Source: Mnemiopsis leidyi (Eukaryota > Ctenophora > Tentaculata > Lobata > Bolinopsidae). Taken from it: 32,317 bases of DNA. The stretch spans positions 20,957 through 53,273 of the forward strand of contig JH152668.1 in NCBI GenBank assembly GCA_000226015.1, written 5' to 3'. Under the pieces are notes generated by a model. The model saw only the letters and a program-made list of their open reading frames with translations. It was not told the origin of the DNA and searched no databases. Of the stretch, positions 1-11,484 are shown in pieces. Each line of letters starts with the position of its first letter. The stretch's first letter is position 1. The position numbers and the translations under genes are program-made.

Positions 1-3
1 CAA

Positions 4-194
4 GTTGACATACCTAGTTAGACATACCTAGTTAGACATACCTAGTTGACATACCTAGTTGACATACCTAGTTAGACATACCTAGTTGACATACCTAGTT
101 GACATACCTAGTTGACATACCTAGTTGACATACCTAGTTGACATACCTAGTTGACATACCTAGTTGACATACCTAGTTGACATACCTAGTTGAC
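4..194. repeat. 13-bp minisatellite at the left window edge
   Basis: Tandem copies of GACATACCTAGTT run from the window edge to about 194. A few copies carry one extra A (AGACATACCTAGTT), which makes them 14 bp. The array is nearly homogeneous, so it is young or being homogenised. It probably continues beyond the window, so its full length is unknown. Confidence 0.95.
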
Positions 195-3100
195 ATTTAT
201 TCGATTGTTCTAAAAGTGTATAAGAGGTATGCCAGCCCTATCTAAACCCCTAGTATGAACTAATAGGTTTTCAAGCATTTCATAATAGACACATGTAACC
301 AGTTAAGAGTCATAACTTGAGCACAATATAGAAAGAGTGTTATAATTAATATTCACACTGAAATGTCTCATTACAACCAAGTAACCAGCTCCCACCGCCA
401 GCCCAGCTAAGTGAACACAGCTCAGGCCTACTGTGTCCCTGAAACGGAAATACACTGAGTACAACCTGTGTAATTACTGTGTGTGTTTTGTGTGCGTGTG
501 GTAGTGTCGGTGTACACCGGAAGGGTTTCTCTGAATTGCACATCAATGTATTCAGGGAAAACAGTCGTTTTGGGTCGCTGTTACATATGAATTGTTCAGT
601 GCAAAAACTAGTGCACGTATAATTTAGAATATTCACTTGGGGCCCGGGGGGTAGATAAAATACTTCAAAATGTATTAAAAGTGTTGGCAAGTTGGGGGTT
701 AAGTCCATAGGATAGCTTACGTGCATTTAGAGTGTCCATCGAGGGGGAAAAGTCTATAAAATAGTGCATATGCTTTTAAATTGTCCACTTGGTAATGTAA
801 TCTTGTTAAATCAAAAAAGTGAAGGGTATTACTTGGAAAAATAACCGTATTGTTGGCCAATACTCACCTTAATTACTAAAAATGTAACAACGCCTTGTTA
901 AAATTGCAATAATTAACCGAACCGGCAGGAATTCTATTTACTATAGCCCACAGAACACAATTTAATCTAAAATATCAGGAAACATTTGAACGAATATTTT
1001 CTGTCGCGCTATCTCGTAATCACTGCATTTTATATCTAAACGCAAAATTCATTTTCATATTTAAATGTATAATATCTGTATCTCGCCACTTCCGTTCTCT
1101 ACTACTCACGCTACAGTTTGAACTACTCAAAAGTCGCGTAATTACAAATTTACCGTCCCACGTGACCTACTGTACATCTAAGTCGAGCTCTACTTTGAAT
1201 TTGTGTACAAATTTAAGGTTCCGTCTAGTACTTAGAATTGTGCTTGCAGTTGTGCTTGTCTCCTGGTTTGGGCAGCTATGATTGTAAGATTCAGTAGGAC
1301 ATGTATAAGGTCATCAACTGTTTCGGCTTGTTGGCACGTCAGAACAAAACTAGTTTGTTTTCTTCTATTTTCCGTCCAATCTTCTTTCATTTTACCTACT
1401 TGGTCGCCTAAAGATCGCCCAATTATCGCCCAAATATCGCCGACTCCCTGACAAACTCCCACCAAGATCATCAACATCCACTCCAAGTTCAGGTCTAATA
1501 ATCCCCTACTTTCCACCTCTCATCAACATCCACCAGCTACTAGAACCATCCACCTGAATTTCGTGTATATTGTTACGTTTTAACAAGCTGAGTCGTTGTG
1601 TTCCGACCAGGTAGCGAAGTGCCTGCTTGTCGATATAACTGAGCTCGTTCTCTCTCTTCTAATGTTATCATGTTATCATGTCCAAGTTTCTTTCACTTTG
1701 TTTGCTCTTATCGATCTTTCACTTTGTTTTCTTCTATCGAGTTGATGAATCATAAGTAGTGGACATTATTTGATCTAGATAGTTGGTATTATTAGCTAGC
1801 AGACTAAAACGTAAAATTTAAATTGCTGACGATTACCGTTTGGATTTTGGAAAGGGTATATTTCGTTGGCGAAATGCCAGAAATCAGCCCCTTTTCGCAT
1901 CGGTCTATGATTCTTGCATTTTAGTGGCAACTTTTAGTATTGATTTTTACCTCCCGCTGTCAATATAAGCAGAGACTGTCATTTGATTCCATGCTTGTAT
2001 ACTTTGTTCATTATATTTGAGGACACCCTGTCTTTGCATTATTTACCAGTGTCAGAATTCTCAATAGTTGCGAATGTTGTTTTCAAAGCCACTCGCTTCT
2101 CAAATTTAGACTAGAGGACTTTATGAGAGATTGTGCACTTTTTACTGAAAGTTCAAAATTCGGGTCATTTATATAGCTTTAACGTGGCCTTGTTTACCCT
2201 GCAGAGTTTATTAGATTGATGACGCAAATTTGTCGTCAGATCATTTCATTTAACAGTTAGGTACATGTGTAGTTTCACTCATGATAGCCTTCCTACCATT
2301 TCTTACCATTTCTGCTCCGCTGACTGAGAAATTCCCCAGATGTTGCAACTTTGCTAGTTTTCCCGTTTATTTTGCTTCATCTATAACGCTCCTCCGAGCG
2401 TGATCAAATTAAACCTACGTTAACGACTCAATTATATGTAAGTTTATGTAAGTAGCGACATAGCGGATATAAAGGATATATAAAGATAGAAAATATTACA
2501 GTAAACTTGGAAGACTGTCGTTTAATTGTATCCGTCATTACAAGTTACTGGCTACATATTTTACAGTGGTGCGTTTAATACGTGGAGTCTGTGGAGACGT
2601 TAAATTTTCTATCCAGCAGGTTTAGTTATTCCGCAGCTCCTGGGCTTGTTGGGGGCATTTAATGGAACTTTAGATGTGCTATTTCTTTTGATCTGCTCGG
2701 CTGGCAGGATTCAGTTCATTCTCAGTTTGTTTAGTCATTCTTAAAACACAACACTCTATCAGTTTATCGTTTCCATAATTCTGTACGACCGTCTTCAAGC
2801 CCCTTTTGAGTGTATCTCGAATTTTTGCCTTTCAGGTTATTTTGCCATTTGTAAAACAAAATGAGCGGCTTTGTTTATTGCGCCCATTATTCCGTACGAC
2901 GTTTTTCAACCGCTCAGAACTTTCATTCATGACATCATCGAAATCTGCAATCCCATTTTCTACATCAACCCAATTTCGGATACAATTTTGAATTTCGATA
3001 CTCGAAGCGCATCCCAATTTCTCTCTTTCTAGTTCTACTTTACATATGTAACTCAAAACTCGATCTCTCACCCTCCCCAATCTGGCACTCCCTTAATCCA

Positions 3101-4180
3101 CTCAACAACAGAACTCGAATATTTTACACGTGCAGTATTTCTCGTCTTCGTTTAAAACAAGTTATCATATATTTCCAGATTTATGTTTTCAGCTTCATCT
3201 AAAGGTATTGTACTTATTTAAAAGTGTCATGGCATGTTCCGTTAATCCTCACTTTGACATTTCAGTTTGAGTGATCTATTCTAAGTTCACCATGGTGATG
3301 GACAGGTGATGCCACGATTTCTTAATCCCAGTATAGTGTTACTTCTGTACTTTTGTGTAGTTTAGGTTACTTTTGTGTGGTTTAAGTTCGTTTGATTTTC
3401 TAATCCGAGCTTATGATAACGATGAAAGAATATCGTTTAATTTGTTTTACTCTTGTGTGATTTAGCTTCGTTTGATTTTCTTATTCTGTGGTTGAAGATA
3501 CTCGTGTAGCAGATAAGTTATCTGTATAATTAGAACATGAATTTTCAATTTCGCTGTTCGACAGGTCGCTTAATGGACCAATCAGAAACGGCTAGGTCTA
3601 ACCCATGTGTCTATCAGGTTCACGCCCAATCAGTTCCAATAATTATAATCTCGATCTTTGTAATCTTCTAATTTGCTCGTGAACGCTGACTATCTTTTCT
3701 CCAGAATTAGCAGAACTAGAAGACTATGCCTGTGGCTTGACACAAGCGCATGACAAGTGATCGCACCTTGGCCATTAGATTTCCCGATTTCTTGGCTGAT
3801 ATGACAGTTGCTTAATGATTTGAGATTAAAATATGCTTCCTGTATCTTGAAAATATTAAGTATTCAATTTTGTTTGACGTAAGTACGTGGCCCAGTTTGA
3901 TTAGGCCTTTTAAACTGTAACTGAATCTCAATAAGTAGATGACCTCGATCCCGGTTCTGCCTGATTTCTCTTGAGTCCATTTCTACGATGCAAAATGAGG
4001 AGACGTCTCAAAGTTCTAAAATCTCGTGTTCTTCCGGTTTATCTAATTTAACATGTACCATCGGACAACCCATTTGCCAAGATGAATTGATAATATCTAT
4101 TCATTGATGAATACTTAATTCTAGTACACGAACCTTGTTTTTAATTATGCCTAGTCCTGCAATGAAGATAAGTTTGGTTT
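195..4180. other. AT-rich non-coding stretch, no supported gene
   Basis: About 4 kb without an exon I can support. The open frames here are short, show no recognisable domain and lack a consistent splice context. Small imperfect duplications are visible, for example around 2770 and 2883 and around 3350-3480. The stretch lies upstream of the ARHGAP39-like exons and could be intergenic or intronic. Confidence 0.6.
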
Positions 4181-4183
4181 TTC

Positions 4184-4398
4184 AAGGCACTATCCAGTTC
4201 AGAATCCATGGCAGAAGCCACTATCCAAGGCACAATCCGGGGCAAAATCTAGGACAGAATCTGAGGCAAAATCTAGAGCAGATCCGAGGCACAATCCCGA
4301 GCAGGATCCAGGGCAGAATCCCGGACAGAATCCAGGGCAAAATCCAGGGCACAATCTAGGGCACAATCTAGGGCAGAAACCAGGGCAGAATCCAGGGT
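4184..4398. repeat. Degenerate 12-bp minisatellite
   Basis: About 18 diverged copies of a 12-bp unit close to CCAGGGCAGAAT. Because 12 is a multiple of three, one frame stays open through it and gives a spurious Gln/Asn-rich peptide. There is no start, splice or homology support for that peptide, so it is treated as a repeat and not as coding. Confidence 0.85.
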
Positions 4399-5149
4399 AC
4401 CAAATTTGGCCAAGATGTCTGAATTACAGACCATCACGTGCCTTATTTCCCCAGGTTTAATTAGTTTAATAGCTTAATGACTACTAAGAAGTAGTGCAGT
4501 TTAACCAGTGCAGTCATCATCGTTTTCCATCTTTACGTGTCACGTGAGGGCGATCCTTTTCTCTGATTGGTCAGATGACCACATCCCTGTCTTCCTATTG
4601 GTCGAGAGATGGAGCACGTGTGTGTGCGGGAAGGAGAGTGTGGAGTATGTATCCTCATATCCTCATTCTCTCCGATCTCGTTGTTCTGCCCGGGGAATAT
4701 TATTCAATTTTCCTGATTTACCGTCTGTCCTTGTTCCTTACTTTTCAGATGTTGCTTCTCTCTTGAATCTCTTTTCTTGAGATGTTTCTGTGTATTTATT
4801 TACGTGTTGTATTGACCTACAAAGTATTCTAGGTTTAAATACTCGGTCGCTGTGTAAGTCCAGTTAGTCTCGTTTATAGTCTGCACTATCAGTCTGCCTT
4901 ATAAATACTCATATTTTATATGTTTCCTTCTACAGTTAACATCTCTGTCAGTTGTTACGATCTTTAGTTGTCAGCGCTCTTGCCAAGCGAATAGAAATGT
5001 TTTTAATTTTGATTCAAATAAGAACTTTTAAAGACAGCGCGTATGAGATATTAGCACGATTAGAACGATGTACCCCATATCAATTACTATATTATGGAAT
5101 ATGTCTTGTAACTGGTTTATACTTTATTCACCCTTCGTTCGAGCATTGG
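4399..5149. other. Non-coding stretch, no supported gene
   Basis: No exon with consistent coding signal and splice sites is visible. The open frames at 4508-4780 and 4952-5155 show no recognisable domain and are treated as chance. Confidence 0.5.
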
Positions 5150-5197
5150 CCCTAACCCTAACCCTAACCCTAACCCTAACCCTAACCCTAACCCTAA
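5150..5197. repeat. Interstitial telomeric repeat (CCCTAA)8
   Basis: Eight exact copies of CCCTAA, the C-strand of the metazoan TTAGGG telomere repeat, followed by the degenerate AATTAGGTTTTAG. Ordinary single-copy-looking sequence lies on both sides, so this is an internal tract and not a chromosome end. Such tracts are usually explained by telomerase-mediated break repair or by old rearrangements. Confidence 0.95.
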
Positions 5198-6527
5198 ATT
5201 AGGTTTTAGCTATATAGTGTTTTAGCTAAATGGTGCGGCTACCACTAGGATTGGTGCTTTGATTAATTTCGATTAGAAGTTGTCTGACGTAATTTATACC
5301 ACATGCGGCATGCCGGGTCAGTGTGCAACACACTGTGTGTGTAACACACTGTGTATAGGTACAAATGCAATCAACGTCGCTACGTAATTAATTATTTCAC
5401 TAAAGATCTTTGTAAGCTGTAGTTGTTGTAACCTGTATGGCAATTCCGACTGGAACTCTACATTTGTGTAATAAAACATACACATTTATAAAATAGCTAA
5501 AATAGCTATGATATAATCACCACCCTTACTCAGCTGTAGCCTTGTATTTACCCGAACAAGTTACACTTACATTTTTCTTACACACTCTCTATCCGGCCGA
5601 TCTTTAGTTTCTAATTAGATAAAACTCCCTCATCAGTAGTTGTAATTAAACATTTCATCACAATTAGTGTACAGCTTTATGGTATTCTGGATTTTCATCA
5701 ATGTTGTGTGATATGTATGATGTTATGATGAGACTACAGTTACCAAATACCAGGTTGTCCTGTACAAAGAAACTTAAAGCTTGGAGACACAATTGAAGTT
5801 TGAAATCCTGTTATTATCACTAGATAACTTAACTTGGTCTAAATTCTTAGCATAGCAGTAAAGAGGAGTATTTGATATTTACATCCACATGTTCTTATCT
5901 GTATGCAGTTTAAGTTGACTGCAGCGGCACCTTGTGTGTGAGGTTATAGGTATATCACATTGTATAATGTTACGAAAACTACAAAACTGGTACTTTTAAC
6001 ATCACTATAACGTAATGTCTCTGTGTCTCCACCAATCAGAACGCTCCATTTTAGTCGTTTGTCCTATCACGAAGCGAGGTAGGGTTTAAAACAGGGAAAA
6101 CCATGACTTTACGATGACGCTTACTAACTTAATAATCCACACTTCGCATGTTGATCTTCCACTCTTATTTTTGGTAGTGTGTAACACCGATAGACATATA
6201 TAGTCTTACCTCATACCTGCTAATTTAAATCAGTATCTTGCTTAAAAACAGTCTTTTTCCATCTTAATTCTAATCTATATTTTCTTTTCTTTGCCTAAAA
6301 CTAGTTAGATTTTTAATTCTTTATTCTTGGCTCTCCTTTACTTTTTACAGTTTTAACTTCTTATCTCCAACGGCGATGCCTGATTATAATTTCAATTTCA
6401 CAGTTTTTCTTCACTAAAAAAATTTCGAGTCTTAACTCAAATGCAACCTGTCTAATTTTCTCACTTCAATTCTAATTCTCATAAATCTAACCAAAATTCT
6501 AACCAAATCTAACTAACCCAATTCTAG
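5198..6527. other. AT-rich non-coding stretch upstream of candidate exon
   Basis: No coding signal was found, including none of the WW-domain exons expected upstream in an ARHGAP39 gene. The last 200 bases become pyrimidine-rich and end in a plausible 3' splice site at 6526-6527. Confidence 0.5.
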
Positions 6528-6781
6528 CTACACTAAATGATCTGCCCCTAAACTCCCTGCTGTGTGATGAGCTATCAGCTGCTAGTCACACCCCTCCACC
6601 GACCATGAGTGAAAGCTCCTTAATGAGCATGCCCACCCCGCGGCCCCGTCTTCTGCACCCGAGCCAGGTGTTGGTGCGGTCACGCACGCTCGACCGTATC
6701 GGAGTTGCAGGTCAGGACCTCTTCGCACGTACCCGGAACATTTGGAGCAGTTTCCAGCACTCCCCTCTCCTTCGACGTCGG
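6528..6781 (+). CDS. Candidate internal exon, possibly ARHGAP39-like linker
   Basis: A probable exon. A pyrimidine-rich tract ends in ATTCTAG just before 6528, the frame then stays open for 254 bases, and a GTAGGA donor follows at 6782. The reading begins by completing a split codon and continues TLNDLPLNSLLCDELSAAS, then a Pro/Ser-rich part, then an Arg-rich end (…HSPLLRRR). An ATG at 6605 lies in the same frame, so a start there is possible, but the frame is open well upstream of it. I recognise no domain. The exon ends in phase 0, which fits the next candidate exon and through it the ARHGAP39-like gene. Membership of that gene is inferred from phase and order only. Confidence 0.4.
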
Positions 6782-6844
6782 GTAGGAAGCTCCTTTGATT
6801 TCAGAGAAATTTGAGGAATGTGAGGTAAACAGGCTGCATTCCAG

Positions 6845-7036
6845 GAAGAGGATGAAGTGGTAAGTCCTGTGAAGATAGAGGTGGATGATGCGTGTGATGC
6901 AGACGACGCCCGCGACGTGGATGATGAGGAGGAGGAAGGAGAGTTGGTTGAGTGTGACGGTTGCCTTGACGACCAGGAGGACTCTCTCCTGTTTGAGGAC
7001 AGCAGTGGAACTGTTTTCCAGTGGCGGCTCAAAAAG
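6845..7036 (+). CDS. Candidate acidic exon, possibly ARHGAP39-like linker
   Basis: A candidate exon after a 63-bp intron (acceptor CATTCCAG, donor AAAAAG|GTGGAC). It encodes 64 residues, dominated by Asp/Glu (DVDDEEEEGELVECDG) and ending GTVFQWRLKK. It is phase 0 at both ends, so it can join the preceding candidate exon and the large exon at 8354 without a frame break. The donor is only moderate, and 10 bases after the exon end a 36-bp minisatellite begins. If the splice is not used, the frame runs into that repeat and stops at 7076-7078. No domain is recognised. A chance open frame in acidic low-complexity sequence remains possible. Confidence 0.35.
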
Positions 7037-7045
7037 GTGGACCTG

Positions 7046-7233
7046 GATCAGATCTGTACTACCTCTGATCTCTTGTGATCTGATCAGATCTTTAGTACTT
7101 CTGATCTCTTGTGATCTGATCAGATCTGTACTACCTCTGATCTCTTGTGATCTGATCAGATCTGTACTACCTCTGATATCTTGTGATCTGATCAGATCTG
7201 TACTACCTCTGATCTCTTGTGATCTGATCAGAT
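7046..7233. repeat. 36-bp minisatellite, 5 copies
   Basis: Five 36-bp units, each beginning GATCAGATCTGTACTACC and ending CTTGTGATCT, followed by a partial sixth. The second unit differs most (TTTAGTACTT). Each unit carries the overlapping GATC and AGATCT palindromes. The array starts 10 bases after a candidate splice donor. Confidence 0.95.
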
Positions 7234-8353
7234 AGTAATTTTCAATTGACGTAACTCAGATTAATTCAGAGATTTAGCACATTCTTCCCGATCTAAACGT
7301 CGTTGTGCGCGATGCTCGTTCACTCAGTTTATCACGATAATTACAACGCAGCATCCATAATCCATGTACTTATTACTTTATTAGGCATTATGGGTTATGA
7401 CACAATAAACTAATTGTCTATCAAAATTCTTTACGATCCATCCTTCGCAATGATTGCGATTTCTATTGCGCCATATTCTTGAACGGTCACTAGACTACGT
7501 CTACAGCACCATATATAGCCTCAAAATTTGACACTAGACGGTTCAATGAGCAAGGTGTGGTGGTGGTCATACTGTCCCAAGCACCTTACATGGCTTTTTG
7601 GGTTGCTATTAAGGCACTCAGCCGGGCCACTAAACCAGTAAATCTGCCAACCCTGTCTGATGTTACAACATTCAGGATACGCTCTTCAGTGTAAATAATC
7701 CCAGATCTTCAGATCAATCTGAGTTTTGAGATTATATAACATCGAAATGATCAAATATTCGAATCTCTTCAATATCAAGTTTGATATTATCCGAGGTGAT
7801 TTTACTCTGAAAGATGAGCTTGAAATCGCAATGTAGTATTAAACCTCGTCAGATAATGCCGACTGATGTTACAAGTAATGTTATCGAACATGAAAATCTA
7901 TACTTTTTGAGGAAACTAAACTCGGCTGGAACTAAGACCATGAAAGGCAGATCAAATTGCCCTGCTAGCTGCAGCAGATGATATGTTGGTGCTAGATTAC
8001 AATGTCAGCTGATATGCAACGGTTCTTGCAACATCCCGTCACATTTCACATATCTCTCATCATCTTGTTATCACTATCTAATGCTGTAGGAATGGCTGGA
8101 AATGGGAGTTGCTATAATTTTAGATTGTTAAAATCCCCAGTCCTTATTGATTTTCCTCGAGATATAGTGCAATACTCAAATCTTCACTTAACCCGTAATA
8201 TGAAATTAACATTGCAAAATTACAATCTCTTTGCCATTACTTCCTCTACCGAAATATTCCATCAAGCACTGGATCAAAAAGCTGACATTATATAATTATC
8301 ATTTCATTATAAGATCACAAGACTGATCGCAGACTGACAAATTGTCATTTCAG
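7234..8353. other. Probable intron, no internal exon supported
   Basis: This stretch lies between the acidic candidate exon and the large ARHGAP39-like exon. An open frame from 8002 to 8295 begins with a hydrophobic stretch, but I recognise no family and there is no good splice context. The 3' end carries the acceptor GTCATTTCAG at 8344-8353. Confidence 0.5.
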
Positions 8354-9751
8354 GACACCTCACGAACTGACAACACAGCTTCTCTGACATTGACTTACGA
8401 GAACATTCGACCTACCAACCTTCAACTCTCACCTGAAAAGGAGAACAAACCAGACTTGGACTACAACAGTAATTATAACGATGACTACAACACTGACTAC
8501 AACACTGACCTGCCTCAACCTCTTGATTTCCTCCAAACCAGCCCATTTTACCAGAATGTACTGTCTCCTGAGGTTTACTGTGAAGTGTATCCACCCAGTC
8601 AGACTTGTCCTACAACAACAAACAACGAGTCCGGCGCGCCCGGAGATCGCTACATAAACATTGAAGGTAGACAGGGTAGCAAATATTCAGGTGAGGGTGT
8701 GTACTCCCTGGCTAGCTCTGGGAGGAGAGACGTATTGTCTCACACTGATAGCAATAGTCCTGATAGTATCAAGGGGACATCCTTCGGGGACGGAGCGAGA
8801 GGTAGCAGGAGTAGTTTTGATGAAGGAGCACGACAACACAGTTACTCAGATTACGTGAATATCGAGAGTGTCATGTTCCAATGTCAGGATGCTGACAAAC
8901 GAGACTCCTGTTCCCTCCAAGGTAGCTATGTTAACTGGTCTCTATCACATGACCACGTGACTTCATCACAGCCCCGTACTACCCTATCTCAACACTTGGA
9001 CCGGCCCCTACCTCCAACTCCACTGTCCAACTACGTGGAGCTACGAGAACCTGATACTCCTGAAACTCCCTACGTAAACTGGCCGATAAACCAAGACAAG
9101 TGGAGGATAATAGAGGAGTCCCACAGACAGGCCCAAAGTTCGAGTTTCAAGCACATAGAGGGACAGATAAAGGGTATTTACGAGGAGTTACTGATAACTG
9201 ACACGGATTATCCTTCTCCATTCTTGATACCTTCCTCCCCATACATAGAGCCCACTGTTACAGAGAACTCTGAACCAGCCCCCATTCCAGGCCCGGCTTA
9301 CGCTGAAGTTGTGTTACGTGAGAACAGAACTGCACGTGCAAACAGAGACAAACGAAGAAGCAACTCCATGCCGCACGGCTGGACCCCAGGCCGGAACAGC
9401 AGTATCTACTCTCAGGGAGCTTACACGGAAGTTAAGATCTTACCTCCCAAACCATCCGAAATAGACAACATCGAGTTTAACGAAAGTGAGTACAGGGGAT
9501 CACGTGACTTTGAACAACAAACCAGGAGTCGGCTCTTCAGCAATGTCTCACTTTCCGACACTGATATTAGCAGTCCCAAGCCGGTGTCCAGGTCTCGGAG
9601 AATGGTTGGGTCTTTGAGGCGTGTATCTGGGTTAAGGGCGACGGGGTCGTTGAGGCGGAAAAACCCGAATGTGTTCGAGCGTTTGAAGAATTTGACAAAG
9701 AGGTTTAGTGCTAGCGAGAATGATTTGTCTTCTATTGGAAACTCAGCTGAG
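8354..9751 (+). CDS. ARHGAP39: ARHGAP39/Vilse-like large linker exon rich in Tyr motifs
   Basis: A 1398-base exon, phase 0 at both ends, with acceptor ATTTCAG and donor GAG|GTATGA. It encodes 466 residues of mostly disordered sequence. By position it is the linker between the WW and MyTH4 domains of ARHGAP39, a RhoGAP that in flies acts downstream of Robo and in mammals affects dendritic spines. Six Tyr-x-Asn sites are visible: YENI (8396), YQNV (8549), YINI (8651), YVNI (8852), YVNW (8927) and YVNW (9071). Related sites are YVEL, YAEV and YTEV. PLPPTP (about 9005) is a Pro-rich ligand-like motif, and RSNSMP (about 9355-9372) fits a mode-1 14-3-3 site. The basic C-terminal part repeats GSLRR. 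Assignment rests on phase-compatible splicing to the MyTH4 exons, because the linker itself is poorly conserved. The TTG at 8342 is upstream of the acceptor and is not the start. Confidence 0.75.
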
Positions 9752-10821
9752 GTATGATCTTTATTGTTGGTTAACTAACTTCTAGATATATATCAATCCA
9801 ACTGACCGCAATACTACTATTCCACCAAATTGACAAACTGCGGCAATTAACATAGCATAGTGCATGACATATGACTCAAAACTTAATAACACCCATAACC
9901 AGTTACCAACATCACTTTTAGAACCTCCAATAAATCATTCACTTATGTATAAAGTAAAAGTTAAGGTATCAATACTGCAGTGCACTTGGTAGTTATCTAA
10001 TTCCATTCCATCAAAAACAGCAGATCTCATAGTGATCTAAAAACATACACTCGACCATGTGCCAATCCCTGCTAAAAATAACACTATTATCAACAGAATG
10101 AATTGCGGTTACAATACCACATTACTTTCATACATCTCACATGGTTCGTGTCGTGATGTCAATTTCGTCTGATTTCTTAATCAGTTTGTGATCGCCGTGT
10201 TAAATATGTCACTTTTGCCGTGATTGAGTAATGAGGGATGCGGTTCTTCTGGCAACGTTCCAACTCGATCGGGGTTCGTTCCCCAAAAACTCGGAGAAGA
10301 TACGGGAACTCTGGAACGTTTAGTCGCATCAGGAGGACGTTTCGTCGAGGATTTGGGAATGTCAGAGGTTCCAGTTTCAATGATCCACACGGAAACCATG
10401 TACCGGAATAATTCTTGTCCGATATTTCGTTTTTGTGTTTTTTCGTATGTGCGTATGTGTCAGTACTAAATTTGAATAGTGTTCTGTTTACGAGAGTACG
10501 GAAATATAAAATGAAAGACCGATTAGATCCCTTGGAGTTACAAATTTTTGTTGATTGAAATTTGATCTCTTACCTAAAGCATACTTATTTTCTTGATATA
10601 AATGACTAGTTAGCAAGCCATTGATTAAAGTCTTTCGACTCTTGCCTGTCATTTTATTCTCTTTTTTACCGAAGTGATTTTAGTCGAAGATTTTCTTAAC
10701 CAAACGATCAGAATCCCTTTACTACTTTAAAATATTTCACCGTAACCTTAAATGAAATGTTAATGAATTAATTATCTGCAGTAACCTAAAAATTAAATGT
10801 TAATGAATTAATTATCTTCAG
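9752..10821. other. ARHGAP39-like intron with duplicated 3' splice region
   Basis: A phase-0 intron between the large linker exon and a 49-base exon. The last 85 bases contain a tandem duplication of the 3' splice region: ATTATCTGCAG ends at 10781 and ATTATCTTCAG ends at 10821, 40 bases apart. The two short open frames around 10180-10470 show no domain. Confidence 0.6.
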
Positions 10822-10870
10822 AGACGACATAGTGCTGAGCTCTCTCCGGCTCCTCATAAAGACAAAAAAG
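10822..10870 (+). CDS. ARHGAP39: ARHGAP39-like 49-base exon
   Basis: A small exon reading RRHSAELSPAPHKDKK plus the first base of a Gly codon. Its acceptor is ATTATCTTCAG and its donor AAAAAAG|GTGAGA. It enters in phase 0 and leaves in phase 1, which fits the large exon before it and the exon at 15757 after it. It is basic low-complexity linker without a domain. The evidence is the strong donor and the exact phase match on both sides. Confidence 0.65.
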
Positions 10871-11484
10871 GTGAGATTTTGTCTTACTTTGTCAATAGTT
10901 TTAATTCAATCTGAACTTAGGTAGATCTAGTTTAAATCTGACATTTCAGAGGCAAACGCTTAGTTACTTAATATTAAGTCTAATTTGCAAATCAACAATA
11001 AAAACAGGAATTTATTTTCCTACCAAGTATAAACTAAAAATTGACAGAGCTACCAATTTTATGTTGTCCCCGGCCCACTGAGCTAACCGATAATCTACAA
11101 ACGCTTTCTAGGAGAAAATTCTCTTCGCCATAAAACATACATTGCACTCGTACTCAATTAGATACTGACGGTTTTTCTTAGCCTTGGCCTTGTTCAGAAT
11201 ACTTAAAGTATAAAGTCACGTCCTATTGGTATATTACTGCACATGCCCCTTAGCTTTAAGGAAAAAATCTTTCTGAATGAAAAACAAGACTAGCTAAGTG
11301 TTAACTGACAGGGTCCATTATAACACCTGTCATTTCAAACATAAGCTCGTACATGATAATCGTGCATTACAGTGCAGCCAGCAGTAAATGTAAATCTCAC
11401 TTTAACTACATAGAAGTACGGCTTCTTACATTTCATTACAATCAGTTCAAACTCGGCATGTCCTGTCAGCGTTATAAGTACAAA
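10871..11484. other. First part of long ARHGAP39-like intron
   Basis: Non-coding, AT-rich. No exon or RNA gene was recognised before the heptamer array begins. Confidence 0.5.

Noticed and set aside
346..726. Minus-strand open frame of 126 codons
   Set aside because: Composition is that of random AT-rich DNA with scattered Cys and Pro, and there is no domain and no splice context.
1232..1516. Minus-strand open frame of 94 codons with a Trp/Gln-containing peptide
   Set aside because: It lacks a proper ATG start, has no recognisable domain, and part of the DNA is a repeated GTGGATGTTGATGA word. Chance or a decayed repeat is more likely.
4135..4359. Gln/Asn-rich open frame over the 12-bp minisatellite
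   Set aside because: The open frame follows from a repeat period divisible by three, and nothing else supports coding.
8002..8295. Open frame starting with a hydrophobic, signal-peptide-like stretch
   Set aside because: No family recognised, ends 58 bases before a strong acceptor of another gene, and lacks splice sites that would join it to the neighbours.
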